A stretch of 64,000 nucleotides of DNA from Armigeres subalbatus (taxonomy: Eukaryota; Arthropoda; Insecta; Diptera; Culicidae), in the NCBI RefSeq assembly GCF_024139115.2, contig NC_085141.1, positions 39,128,120 through 39,192,119 on the forward strand, in the 5' to 3' direction. A model generated the notes under the pieces. It was not told the DNA's origin and ran no database searches. It saw only the letters and a list, made by a program, of their open reading frames with translations. Each line of letters opens with the position of its first letter. Position 1 is the stretch's first letter. Positions 22,054-32,085 of the stretch are shown piece after piece. Position numbers and translations under genes: made by a program.

Positions 22054-23095
22054 GCGAGATTTCTCACTGAACTCAATCGATGTATAGAGATTGAGAAATT
22101 ACATGATCGGTCAGCCAGCATATGTATGTAGCCAACCGGTTTTTTCGTCACGTGCGAATCCAATACACAGTTCAACTCTACCTTGGTCGTTATATTATTT
22201 GTAATTTGTTTTCCTCTCGCAGACACAATCACAGTACGAATCAATTACTATCCGGAAGAGAAGTGCGGCGTTGTGATAAACGTTGTCTATTCGAACAATT
22301 TTTTTTTCTGTTTTCTATATTTTTTGTGATGTAGTGCTGAATGGGAGACAACTTTTACGTGTGACGGTGGTGCGTATTGGTAAAAAGTGGTTTTTATTGG
22401 TTGGTATACATCGCTTTTTACGCGGTTTGTTTATGGCGATTTCTATCCTTTAGATTTATCAAAACATTGAGTTGACCCCACAAAAAATCTATCAAAAATC
22501 AATGAAAAATTAGGTGGTATTTGAATTAAGAGGGAATTTGAGATAGACCGTGAAATTGATAATACATATCTATTCGCGTAAAAAGTGACCCCAGTGTACA
22601 TACTTGGTTCATCGAAAGAGAAATGATGGTATATGCGTTTGAGCTTAACCGAATGTTGAACATGTATTTTTGTTTTTGTTTCCCTGCATTCTTTCAAACC
22701 GGTTTGTGAAAGTTAGCAAAGCATAGATTGAAGAAACATAAAAAGGAAATAAGAATAATCAATTTTTTTTCTATATTTAATTTACAAGGTTGTGTTATTT
22801 GTTACGCGATTCGACCGATGTTGACTTTATTGATTAACTTAAGTGTCATTCGATCTCCATTTGATTGGTATGGCAAACTGTTCATCACATATCGATTCTT
22901 TATAGGTCTGGAACCTGTCCTGCCTCTAAAATTAGTGTTTATATTAGCATTTTCGCAGTAATTAATTGCATCTTGTGTTGTGTAACACTGAGTCCTTCTT
23001 ATTCCTTTAGTGGCATTGTTTCCCACAATTCACACATTGCCACCTCGCATCATTGTATGTAATGCACTACGAGGTCAATGTACATACGATCCACT
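22054..23095. other. gene-free stretch
   Basis: AT-rich DNA with overlapping frames of up to 84 codons on both strands, none with a recognisable domain. No RNA gene seen. Confidence 0.4.
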
Positions 23096-23490
23096 GAGGA
23101 GTATTTCAGCCCAAATCCTGGCCAAAAGTCATTTTTTTTCAATTGTGCATTAAACAATGTTCACGCTTTATCATGTTTTTATTGATTTTTAATGAGTTTC
23201 AAGATGAAAATCAATATAGGTATCAATAATGGGGGTATTTAAAACTTTGTCAAGCATGATTCGATCTGAAACCTTTTCCAGGTGATCCATAATCATGATA
23301 TTAATTGCTAGTTTTTTCTACCTTTTTACAATAATATGTTATACAAAATAAAACTGTTGATTAGGTCCCAAACCAGTCCAAGCAACAAAATTGTCAGCGT
23401 TGGAAGGATTGGAGTTTTCTGAATAAGCCCCATAAAAAACATTTCACGCATACTCACGCAATCGTGACTTATTTTAATTTTAATATAGTG
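23096..23490 (+). repeat. low-copy repeat C, copy 2 (lacks the SINE and Helitron)
   Basis: Aligned in blocks with 10668-11712, but without the Helitron at 10733 and the Feilai SINE at 11156. At the SINE site this copy reads AAGATGAAAATCAATATAGG where the other has AGAGGAAAATC, the SINE, then AGAGGAAAATCAACATAGG. It also keeps about 50 bp (around 23397-23446) that the first copy lacks. Confidence 0.7.
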
Positions 23491-23964
23491 AAGTTTGCCT
23501 AAAAATGCTAGAAAAAAATTATGGTTTTAAGTTCCAAACCTCACATAAATTATGTTTCGCTTCCAAAGAAGGACAAGACTTCGATGAACACACCGATTCA
23601 TAAAAGCATACGCATTTTTCGGATGTTAAGTTTATTAAGAAACATAGCGGTTGATTTGCATTTCTTATTTATTAGATCTGCTCCATTTGATATTACAAAA
23701 CATTATCCAGGGACTTTAACATGCTTCGATGACAAATTTATATTGTTGAAGTAAACAAATAAAGTACATCTTTTTGGAAAATTTAGTAAGTAATAATCAA
23801 AGCATGAAGATTAACATGAGGTATGTCATACTCACTGACGGAGCCAGATGTGGGCACTCGTTGCAAGCACGCTGTAGATCTCAAAGAAAGCGTTCTTGCG
23901 CCAAGTGCTCTATCAAAAAACAATAACTGACGCCGCCAGTGGTCAGGTCATACTTCACTGCTAG

Positions 23965-24258
23965 ATGAGCGAAAACAGTATAAAAATAAAAAAAAATACT
24001 TTACTGTTTCTATTGAATGCACTTACAGACGACAAAATGATTGACATACTTTTGGCCACGCTTTTACACTGCGTACTCCTATGTGCGATCTTCGTAGGTA
24101 TGTCATATATTTACCTAACCATCATGAATACTCACATGATCAGTGAAGTTGAGAAAATTTCCAAAACCGGCAACGTTGAGGTCGAAATACATATCTGTAA
24201 AGATTATAACGGGATTGGATTAAATGGAATAGTACTAAACTCGTATTATGACAGGTGA
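23965..24258 (+). CDS. unassigned 97-codon open frame with a membrane-like segment
   Basis: Starts with ATG and encodes a lysine-rich N-terminus (residues 1-13), a strongly hydrophobic stretch at about residues 29-53 and a hydrophilic C-terminus. I do not recognise a family. It lies among duplicated repeats, has no visible splice partner, and may be chance or part of an unrecognised element. Confidence 0.2.
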   Translation: MSENSIKIKKNTLLFLLNALTDDKMIDILLATLLHCVLLCAIFVGMSYIYLTIMNTHMISEVEKISKTGNVEVEIHICKDYNGIGLNGIVLNSYYDR

Positions 24259-24811
24259 AGACATTCCACTTTCCACTAAAACAGTTAATAATTTTGTCAA
24301 CACACATATGCGATGAAAAAAATTGAGGATGTCTTGTGAGAAGTTTAATGATCATGTCCAAAGATTCGCAACTCAGAATAATTTCGATTATTAATCACAC
24401 TGGTCGACAGTGGAAAAGTATTTGATATGCTCATTTGCCGCACTTGTAGTTCATGGCACCAGGAATTAACTTGTGACCAGCTTAATTTGAAAAAGTGACG
24501 TATACACCCTTCTCCAAAAATGGTGTTAACGAGTAGTATTCATCTAGTTCCTTAACCCGAAAATGAAAAAGATGTTTGTTGAAATTTGGCGTATACGTAA
24601 TTTAACCAGATTACGGCAGTGATTGCCGCTATTTTTTTCAAATTAATGAACTAGCGGCAGACAGCAGTCGATTAATTTTAAAAAAATCCATGATTTCGTT
24701 ACAAAATAGCGACAAACCTTGTGAATTTTCTCCGACGTTTTCGTTAAAATCATTTGCATGTTTTATGTTCTATAAGATAAACTACTAAGTTATTTGGACT
24801 ATCTGCTATTT
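24259..24811. other. gene-free stretch
   Basis: AT-rich DNA between an unassigned frame and a MITE. Nothing recognised. Confidence 0.4.
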
Positions 24812-25363
24812 CAAGCATAATTTTTCATAACGACGTATGTAACAAAAGTAAACAAAACGGGGTTTTTAATACAACGTGACAATCATACGCGGCTTTATAT
24901 AATACGCATCGATTTTACTGATTTTAGATCTAAAAATTCTTTAATTTAATCTTTTTGCGAATCGACGTATGTAAAAATTTCTATTTTTGAAGTCTCACTG
25001 TTACATACGTCGCTTTAACATATGGGAACTAAGAGCGACCTATGTAACAAAAAAATCAAAACAAAACAAAACTGCAGTTGCGTCAATCGTGCACTATGGA
25101 AAACCGACCAATGTACACCGACGTACGTGTAGCATACCGGTGTATGTACAATTTTATCGTTTTTCTCAATGAATTTGAATGAACTGAGCTTTACTGTGAA
25201 GCACGCTTATTACGTGTCTTGTAATGATGCATGCCAGCGGAAAAAAGTATTGAAAAATGATTTAGTTTTAAAACAGTTTTAGAAAAAGTTTTGCCAACTT
25301 TCAGCAAAGGATTTCTCGAATCCTCATATTTGTTACATACGTCGTTATGAAAAATTATGCTTG
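24812..25363. mobile_element. MITE, 552 bp, 35-bp inverted repeats
   Basis: The left end CAAGCATAATTTTTCATAAC continuing GACGTATGTAACAAA is matched in inverted form at the right end. ATTT lies on both sides (24808-24811 and 25364-25367), a possible 4-bp target duplication. The motif ACGTATGTAA and its complement TTACATACGT recur inside (about 24965 and 25010), so the interior also has inverted symmetry. No transposase. Confidence 0.75.
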
Positions 25364-25367
25364 ATTT

Positions 25368-26313
25368 GTCTGTCCCGATCAGTGTTTTTCATTGGCCTTC
25401 CAGGGAAAGTAGAGATATTGAAAACGTTCTTCATCATATGACCAATGACCATATGAGCATATGGAGACGCATGGTGCATTGGTTCATCAACCCCTTGTGA
25501 CTAAGCTTTTTGTGCTAATTAAATCACATCTGTTAATTAAACCACGGTGTGTATGACCATTTTCGACATGTTTCGCTAGAAAAACAATTATAAAAAGAAG
25601 CTGTAAATCCACTATTCTATCGTGCAGTTTGAATAATTTGTTGTCAATTAATAAATGGCAATATGGCTTGGGAGATGAAAATAGTTTAGAAAAATAATCA
25701 GAAGGGTTGTGTACAAAACACGACCCCAAAGTAGACGTTGGACAACGTAAGGACGTTGCAATAGATTTTTCTCCCATTTCTAAGCGACTGTGTTTTGTAC
25801 ATTAGTTTTGTACAATAAATTTAACCGGATAGTACAACGGCGTCACTCGGCGAATTAATAAGGAAAATTATTACCGATGGTTGTATGAGGAGAATCTTCT
25901 ACAAACTTCTACAAACACCAACGGGAAAACTGGACTCGATGGCAGTTCGCCGTCTACTACAGTAGCGGCGCTTGATCTGTCGGCGGCTGGGAACGAACGC
26001 CGCCCGGAGGATGGACGCGTAGAGGTTTGCTCAAACTTTCCCTCACTTTTCGGACCAGCGATGAATTTATCGAATCCAAACTAGTTTTGCGCGTCGTTTG
26101 TGCACACTGGTAGTTTAGATCAACAAACTATGTCCCAATTAGAATAAAATCCAACTTCGCAATTAGTTTCAGAGAATTTTTCTTTGCTATTGCCGTACTG
26201 ACTCGTAATGTCTCGCTTACTGACTCCCCGTCGTGTCTGTCTTCTAGTCCCTAATTTTACTAACTAACTTAATAAGTTTCCTAAATTCCCACACCAGTCG
26301 TATCTTCTTCTAT

Positions 26314-26318
<5 letters not shown>
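25368..26318. other. gene-free stretch with a GC-richer patch
   Basis: Mostly AT-rich. The patch at 25840-26095 is richer in G and C and encodes several short frames (such as 25881-26084) without a recognisable domain. It might be a relic of a retroelement terminal region, but I could not find LTR ends. Confidence 0.35.

Positions 26319-26372
<54 letters not shown>
26319..26372. repeat. (TA)n microsatellite
   Basis: Over 50 bp of alternating T and A, uninterrupted from about 26329. Confidence 0.95.
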
Positions 26373-26373
<1 letters not shown>

Positions 26374-26729
26374 CAAAGTTGGTGTTTGTACGACCGCGCA
26401 TCAATCGGGAATGGGTAGACCGATTCGAACGATTCTATATTCGTTTTGTTCATCTTTTTACAAGGAAGAATGTTATGATATAACTGGTAAACTTTTAAAA
26501 CCGAAATTAAACATTATCGATTTATTATGCATTTTGCACGGTTTTTTTTTATTTTAATCATCTTATATTATCTATATATTAAACCATTTCTAATTTCTCT
26601 CACTTGGACATGGCTCAACCTTATGTTGTGAGAAGACTATGGAAAAAAACAACATTTTTTATTGACTTTAAAATTTAATTGTTATCGAGAGGAGAGTGCA
26701 TGCTTTTGTGAAATAACACTTATAATGTA

Positions 26730-26785
26730 AATCGCGATATCACTATCGCACTATCGCGATATCACTATCGCACTATCGCGATAAT
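26730..26785. repeat. short tandem repeat, about 23-bp unit
   Basis: Two to three copies of CGCGATATCACTATCGCACTAT in tandem. The unit contains the palindrome TCGCGATA. Confidence 0.8.
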
Positions 26786-27216
26786 TCGATAAATTAAGCT
26801 TTTTATATTAGACGCGTCAATTAGTTTTGGAGAAAAGCGTTACCATTCGACTACAACGATGTTGGTTACAAACGCATGTGTATACCCAAATCGCTAATCA
26901 CTCCGGAATTGTCGAAGTGAATTTCTTTCCACTATACACACGCGGCTTGAATTGAAGGCATCGTAGAATGTGTGCTATATATCATACACAGTACTCCACA
27001 CAGGATTGGCACCTGCTGCACTCAATACCTTTTGATCAACATCCTTTCCGTTCGGTTGTAATCGGCTCTTGCAATCACTGAAATCAGCAGAGCAAGCACG
27101 CGCATGGTGAGTGAAGAAGCCCGTGTTTTCTCATAGACAGTTACTCTTAGCAAACTGTGGACGCTCTGATCATCGAGGCTCCTCATTGGCACTAACCGTA
27201 TCGTTACTGGGAAAGA
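26786..27216. other. gene-free stretch upstream of the Helitron remnant
   Basis: No Helitron coding motif or other gene recognised between the short tandem repeat and the MITE. If the Helitron extended left of the MITE, that part is not recognisable here. Confidence 0.35.
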
Positions 27217-27632
27217 GCTTTATGCAACGTACACACCAGTCAAGCAGTTCGACGAACATTGACTCCACCCCCGAGAAAACGCTTAGGTTGCTGCTTTGTT
27301 GGAACGTGTGTGAAGTTGTTCGAACAACCATTTGACAGTTGGCGGCTCGGTTGGAAAAAATTAAAACGGTTTGATTTTGGTTTGAGTTGTCGGGGGTGGA
27401 GTCAAGGTTCGCCGAACATGTTTGAGCATTTGTAGTAAAGTTGCACAAACCCCCATATATTTTTTGATGGTTGATGCTCAAGTTAGCGCTCCGGTCGTTC
27501 GTGTGTGATATTGTTGGTCGAATAAATTGATTGTTCGTGCCGCTGTTGGTAGAACTTGATGGATGTTGGAACAAACGAGAGGTGGAGTTAATGTTGGTCA
27601 AACTGCTTGACCGTGTGTACGTTCCATTAAGC
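27217..27632. mobile_element. MITE family M, copy 1, next to or in the Helitron gene
   Basis: Terminal inverted repeats of about 50 bp: GCTTTATGCAACGTACACAC at the left and GTGTGTACGTTCCATTAAGC at the right, continuing through GTCAAGCAGTT and ACATTNACTCCACC. A shorter relative is at 31625-31794. The right end abuts Helitron helicase coding sequence (S-Q-E-V-Q then the conserved L-T-P-Q-Q-K-T-I-Y). Frames running through the MITE are shadows. Confidence 0.75.
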
Positions 27633-29166
27633 CAGGAAGTTCAAACGAATGTCCCGTTATTGACTCCTCAGCAAAAGACAATTTACGACACTCTGATGAC
27701 GGGTATCGAAAATCAAAATGGTGGTATTTTCTTCATCGATGCGCCTGGAGGAACTGGCAAAACGTTCCTCATGTTTTTACTGTTAGCTTCAGTCCGTTCA
27801 AGAGCAGAAATTGCGCTGGCGGTTGCGTCTTCAGGAATTGCAGTCACATTGCTAGAAGGAGGTCGAACGGCTCATTCTGCCTTTAAGCTACCGTTAAATC
27901 TTCAAGTGACTGAAGAACCGACGTGTAACATTTCAAAAACTTCTGTGATGGCCAAGGTGTTACAAAGATGTAAAATTATTATCTGGGACGAATGCACTAT
28001 GGCACACAAACGAGCACTGGAGGCACTTGATCGCACAATGAAAGATCTGCGTGATAATTCAAGACCTTTTGGAGGCGCAATGATTCTGCTGGCGGGTGAT
28101 TTTCGTCAAACACTCCCAGTCATTCCCCGGTCAACGGGAGCCGATGAAATCAATGCTGCCTGAAGCTTTCGTATTTGTGGCGTTATGTGACAAAATTGCG
28201 GTTGACAACGAATATGCGAGTAACGTTACAAGATAATCCTTCTGCCGAACTATTTTCGAACCAATTCTTGGCGATTGGGAATGGATCGATACCGGTTGAC
28301 GCTGCCACCGGATTGATATCTTTTTCACCAAACTTTTGTTAGTTCGCATCAACGAAAGAGGAGCTTATTTCAAAAGTGTTTCCTAACATCGACCAGAATA
28401 TTTCAAACCACGATTGGTTGAGTGCACGTGCAATTCTTGCAGCGAAAAATAATAAAGTGGATTCTTTGAATTTGATAATTCAAAATGCAATTGTTGGAAA
28501 CTTACATTCTTACAAATCGGTTGATGTTGTGACTAATTTGGACGAAGCAACCAACTATCCAACGGAGTTCTTTGGAAACTCTTTGGATTTGCCTGGATTA
28601 CGACCGCACAATTTGCAGCTTTAAGTTGGATCTATCATAATGGTGCTACGAAATCTGAATCAACCAAAAATGTGCAACAGAACAAGGTTGGTCGTGAATC
28701 AACTCCAGAATCATGTCATTCAAGCAACGTTGCTTAAAGGAAAATTTAAAGGTGAAAAAGTGCTAATCCCGAGAATCCCGATAATTCCAACTGATTTACC
28801 GTTTGAATTCAAACGTATTCAATTTCCAATTCGCTTAGCGTTCGCAATGACCATCAACAAATCGCAAGGCCAAACATTGGAAGTATGTGGATTAAACCTC
28901 CTTAGTCGTGCGGTAAGACGCGCGGCTACAAAGCAAGACCATGCTGAGGGTGGCTGGGTTCGATTCCCGGTGCCGGTCTAGGCAATTTTCGGATTGGAAA
29001 TTGTCTCGACTTCCCTGGGCATTAGGTATCATCGTGTTAGCCTCATGATATACGAATGCAAAAATGGTAACTTGGCTAAGAAACCTCGCAGTTAATAACT
29101 GTGGAAGTGCTTAATGAACACTAAGCTGCGAGGCGGCTCTGTCCCAGTGTGGGGATGTAATGCCAA

Positions 29167-29197
<31 letters not shown>

Positions 29198-29345
29198 AAG
29201 AAGAAGAAGAAGAAGAAGAAGAAGAAGGATTAAACCTTGAATCCCCATGTTTCTCTCATGGGCAACTGTATGTGGCATGTTCACGCGTAGGCAGACCTTC
29301 AACGTTGTTAGTGTACGCACCGAACAATAAAACAAAAAATGTAGT
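27633..29345 (+). pseudogene. Helitron Pif1-type helicase, 3' part, broken
   Basis: The C-terminal half of the Rep-helicase of a rolling-circle Helitron, which unwinds DNA during transposition. The first open block (to 28163) has the Q-motif-like L-T-P-Q-Q-K-T-I-Y, Walker A G-G-T-G-K-T, Walker B-like I-I-W-D-E-C-T-M-A, and A-G-D-F-R-Q. A frameshift follows near 28160, with T-N-M-R-V-T-L-Q and a stop near 28340. Later blocks (28376-28624 and 28640-28885) contain L-S-A-R-A-I-L-A and the conserved F-A-M-T-I-N-K-S-Q-G-Q-T-L near the C-terminus. A Feilai SINE (28900-29226) splits the final exonic block, which resumes with L-Y-V-A-C-S-R-V-G. No Rep nuclease domain is in the window. It cannot make an active protein. 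Confidence 0.85.
28900..29226 (+). mobile_element. Feilai-type SINE inserted in the helicase remnant
   Basis: The best copy in the window. The tRNA-like head starts CCTTAGTCGTGCGGTAAGAC with a perfect B box in GGGTTCGATTCCCGG; the body has CTCGACTTCCCTGGGCAT and TTAATAACTGTGGAAGTGC; the tail is about 20 GAA units. An 11-bp target duplication GGATTAAACCT is present (28889-28899 and 29227-29237). The leucine-rich minus frame over the tail is an artefact of the GAA repeat. Confidence 0.93.
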
Positions 29346-29539
29346 GTATCAAGCGGCATTATATTAAACTGAATTTAAGTAATAAAATAAATGTAGTTTT
29401 AATCGAAACTAAACAAATATATTGAGAAGTGTAACGTATAATTCCAAATCCGTCTTCATATGTTATCAATTGGAAATGTTTGATCAAAAATTGTGTAAAA
29501 AGTAGAATGGTGAATCCTGGTAACCATTCAATCAAACAA

Positions 29540-29573
29540 TTTTGGGCAAGACGAAGTTTGCCGGGTCCGCTAG
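29540..29573 (+). mobile_element. 3' terminus of the helicase-bearing Helitron
   Basis: The sequence GGCAAGACGAAGTTTGCC can fold as a hairpin (GGCAA/TTGCC), followed by GGGTCCGCTAG and then T. A hairpin shortly before a 3' CTAG followed by T is the classic Helitron end. It closely resembles the 3' end of the short non-autonomous copies (ACGAAGTTCGTCGGGTCTGC then TAG). Confidence 0.75.
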
Positions 29574-29611
29574 TATTGAATAAATGTTACCAATAAATGA
29601 ATAAATGTTAA

Positions 29612-30067
29612 CAATGTTTCCCATCCGAAAACATCCTAGATCGACCCGAGAATCAAACTCGTCCTCTCGCTCGGAAGGCCAACTGATGAACAATGATATC
29701 TATTTTATAGAACATTAATTTGAAATTTACTTGTATTATAAATAACGACAACATAAGTATGGGTTTGATGAACATTTCACCAGAAACATTAAAAAAAAAA
29801 TCAAATTGACCGTTCCCGTTTTATTCGCTCAATCCATGACAATGTTTCCCATCCGAGAACATCCTAGATCGACCCGAGAATCAAACTCGTCCTCTCGCTC
29901 GGAAGGCCAACTGATGAACAATGATATCTATTTTATAGAACATTAATTTGAAATTTACTTGTATTATGAATAACGACAACATAAGTATGGGTTTGATGAA
30001 CATTTCACCAGAAACATTGAATTTACCGTTCCCGTTTTATTCGCTCAATCCATGCTGCAACTTATTT
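29612..30067 (-). repeat. 228-bp tandem duplication containing a SINE head fragment
   Basis: Two nearly identical copies, 29612-29839 and 29840 to about 30055. Each begins CAATGTTTCCCATCCGAAAA (or CCGAGAA) and ends CGTTTTATTCGCTCAATCCATG. Read on the minus strand, the first part of each is a Feilai-related tRNA-like head (GTTTGATTCTCGGGTC, then TTTTCGGATGGGAAACATT). The copies differ by a few substitutions and an A-run indel. Confidence 0.8.
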
Positions 30068-31182
30068 GAAGACAACTTTCCCAGAGAATCCATATTTTGA
30101 CGCCTCTAAATATTTTTAAATTTTGAAACATACATAAAATAGAAAAAGTGTTGTTATACAAGTTTGACCTAACATTCGTCCTATTGTTAACCAACATCAG
30201 TTCAATTTCCAGGCCGGTGCACACGTGCTGCAATTTTTTAGATTGTTTTCGTTTTCGTAAAATAGGGTAGAATACGGCATTGGCAGGGTGCGACAGTTGT
30301 TGGCACCCTCAACAATATTTGCGTTTTTCAGCAAACATACACTATTTATGAACATAATTTTGATTCAATCACATAATTTGAAGTCTAAGCTTTCATTTGA
30401 ATAAGTTGTTTGTGTAAAAGTAGCAAGATTTGATGTGTTAATCACCGAAACAAATTTGCACCTACGAAATCCTTGCCATTATTGCATTGCCAAAGAAAGC
30501 AGCGCACGAAAAGCAAACCGTTACTTACTTTTTTGGATCGCCTGTTTCTCCTCTTTATTGCGTATGACACGACAAATTATGTACGTAAACTACTTTTTAC
30601 ACTAAATCAACACTTGATTATCACCACAAAGAGCAAATTTATGCAATATTTGCTCTATGTTTCACAAAATAAAATCGGGACTGTTCGTTTTCTTTGACAG
30701 CAGCACACTTCGGAATAGAGCGAGAGAATGTGTTTGTGAACATATCAAACACACGCTAAAAAGATACCACGCACAATTCTACGTGACTTGATTTTAGCAA
30801 AAATACGAGCAAAATATCCGGCGATGGCATTTATTAAAAAAAAAGTGCTAAAATACAAATGCTTCAGATTTTTTACGCCGACCATGAATTATATAAAAAG
30901 TAATAGTAACATCGTAGTATTTTAACCCTTATGTGGCTGACAGGACCGCTTTCCTTTTGCAACTTCAATACTTTCCAAGCTCATCAAATAAATCATAACC
31001 ATTCCCGTTCCTACATAGCGCATTTCAACCATAAATAATTGCCTACTTTTAGGGTATTATCTATTATTCAACTGTGAAACGTAGTGTAAGAATGGGGTGG
31101 CTCCAGCGGCTGGATAGGACAGTGCTGCCCATTATTCAACATATGAAGACTTACGAGGTGGAATATATTGTTAATATACTAT
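30068..31182. other. gene-free stretch
   Basis: AT-rich intergenic DNA. TAGGGTAGAATACGGCATTG near 30265 resembles a dispersed mosquito repeat end (compare GCAGGTTTTGTTC around 19290). Short frames at 30045-30233 and 30473-30697 have no features. Confidence 0.4.
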
Positions 31183-31482
31183 ACTACCCGAACCGACGAG
31201 CTTCGTTTTACCTGAAATTGATTAATTATATATATTTTACATTATTTAAAAGACGGTTGAATAGACGAAATTTGCAGATTTAGATTCTATTTTTTAGATT
31301 AATTTTCGATTAAAGCAGAAATTTGTACTTTATTTGTATGGGAGTCCCCCCTCCAGAAGAGGAGGGGTCTAATAACATCATAAGAATCTTTATCGTTCCC
31401 AAAAACCTCTACATACAAATGTTCATGCCGTTTCCTAATCTATAAGGGCAGACAGACAAAAATTCTTTCTTATGTGTATAGA
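31183..31482 (-). mobile_element. non-autonomous Helitron, copy 5 (diverged)
   Basis: About 300 bp. The left side ACCCGAACCGACGAGCTTCG and the right side GGGCAGACAGACAAAAATTC with TATAGA match the family, but the terminal CTAG is mutated and an extra AT-rich block lies inside. Confidence 0.6.
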
Positions 31483-31624
31483 TTTGGTTTTACGTAGTTT
31501 ACGTCGAGCGGTCGTGTCCTGTACACAACCACCATGATTTTTTTTATGAAACAAACATATCATGTAAGGACCGCAAAGAGCAAGTTGTATATTTGAAACT
31601 GGTTGATAGATTTTTGCTAACGAC

Positions 31625-31794
31625 TCTTATGGAACGTACATACCGTCAATCAGTTTGACCAACATGACCGCCAACTGTCAAATGGTTGTTCGAACAACTT
31701 CACACACGTTCAAACAAAGCAGCAACCAAAGCGTTTTCCTCGGGGCGGAGTCAATGTTCGTCAAACTGCTTGACTGGTGTGTACGTTGCATAAG
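31625..31794. mobile_element. MITE family M, copy 2 (short)
   Basis: 170 bp with ends CTTATGGAACGTACATACC and GGTGTGTACGTTGCATAAG as inverted repeats, plus the subterminal GTCAATCAGTTTGACCAACA. It matches both halves of the 27217 copy, including CAAATGGTTGTTCGAACAAC, but lacks that copy's long middle. Confidence 0.75.
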
Positions 31795-31914
31795 GCATTA
31801 CAAAAGACAAATCATGTAAATCTTGACAGCGGACAAAAGCAAGTTCCCTTCTCCAAAATGGCCAACATTATTCAAATAGGATGAAAATGGTAAAAGTTAT
31901 TGCCTGATTTTCTC

Positions 31915-32085
31915 AAAATTGCACGCGGCGAACCCTTCATGAAAGGTACCGCCGCGCTTTCTGCACCCCGTTTACTTGATTCTTATGGGTGAATAGCATT
32001 GCGGTGTATCGTTTGGCGCGGCCGTACCTTTCGACAGTCATTCGCCGCGTGAAGTTTTGTGCAAGTACCCATTTGGGAACATTAC
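31915..32085. mobile_element. GC-rich inverted-repeat element, probable MITE
   Basis: GCACGCGGCGAACCCTTCAT followed by GGTACCGCCGCGC on the left is mirrored by GCGCGGCCGTACCTTTCGAC and TTCGCCGCGTG on the right. The composition is far richer in G and C than the flanks. Ends and target duplication are uncertain. Confidence 0.5.

Noticed and set aside
25881..26084. 67-codon frame in a GC-richer patch as a gene
   Set aside because: No domain, no splice signals that join it to another frame, and low complexity in Ser/Thr/Ala.
27111..27601. Frames on both strands upstream of the Helitron helicase
   Set aside because: They run through the inverted-repeat arms of MITE family M.
29111..29359. Minus-strand frame with a long leucine run
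   Set aside because: Produced by the (GAA)n tail of a SINE read in reverse.
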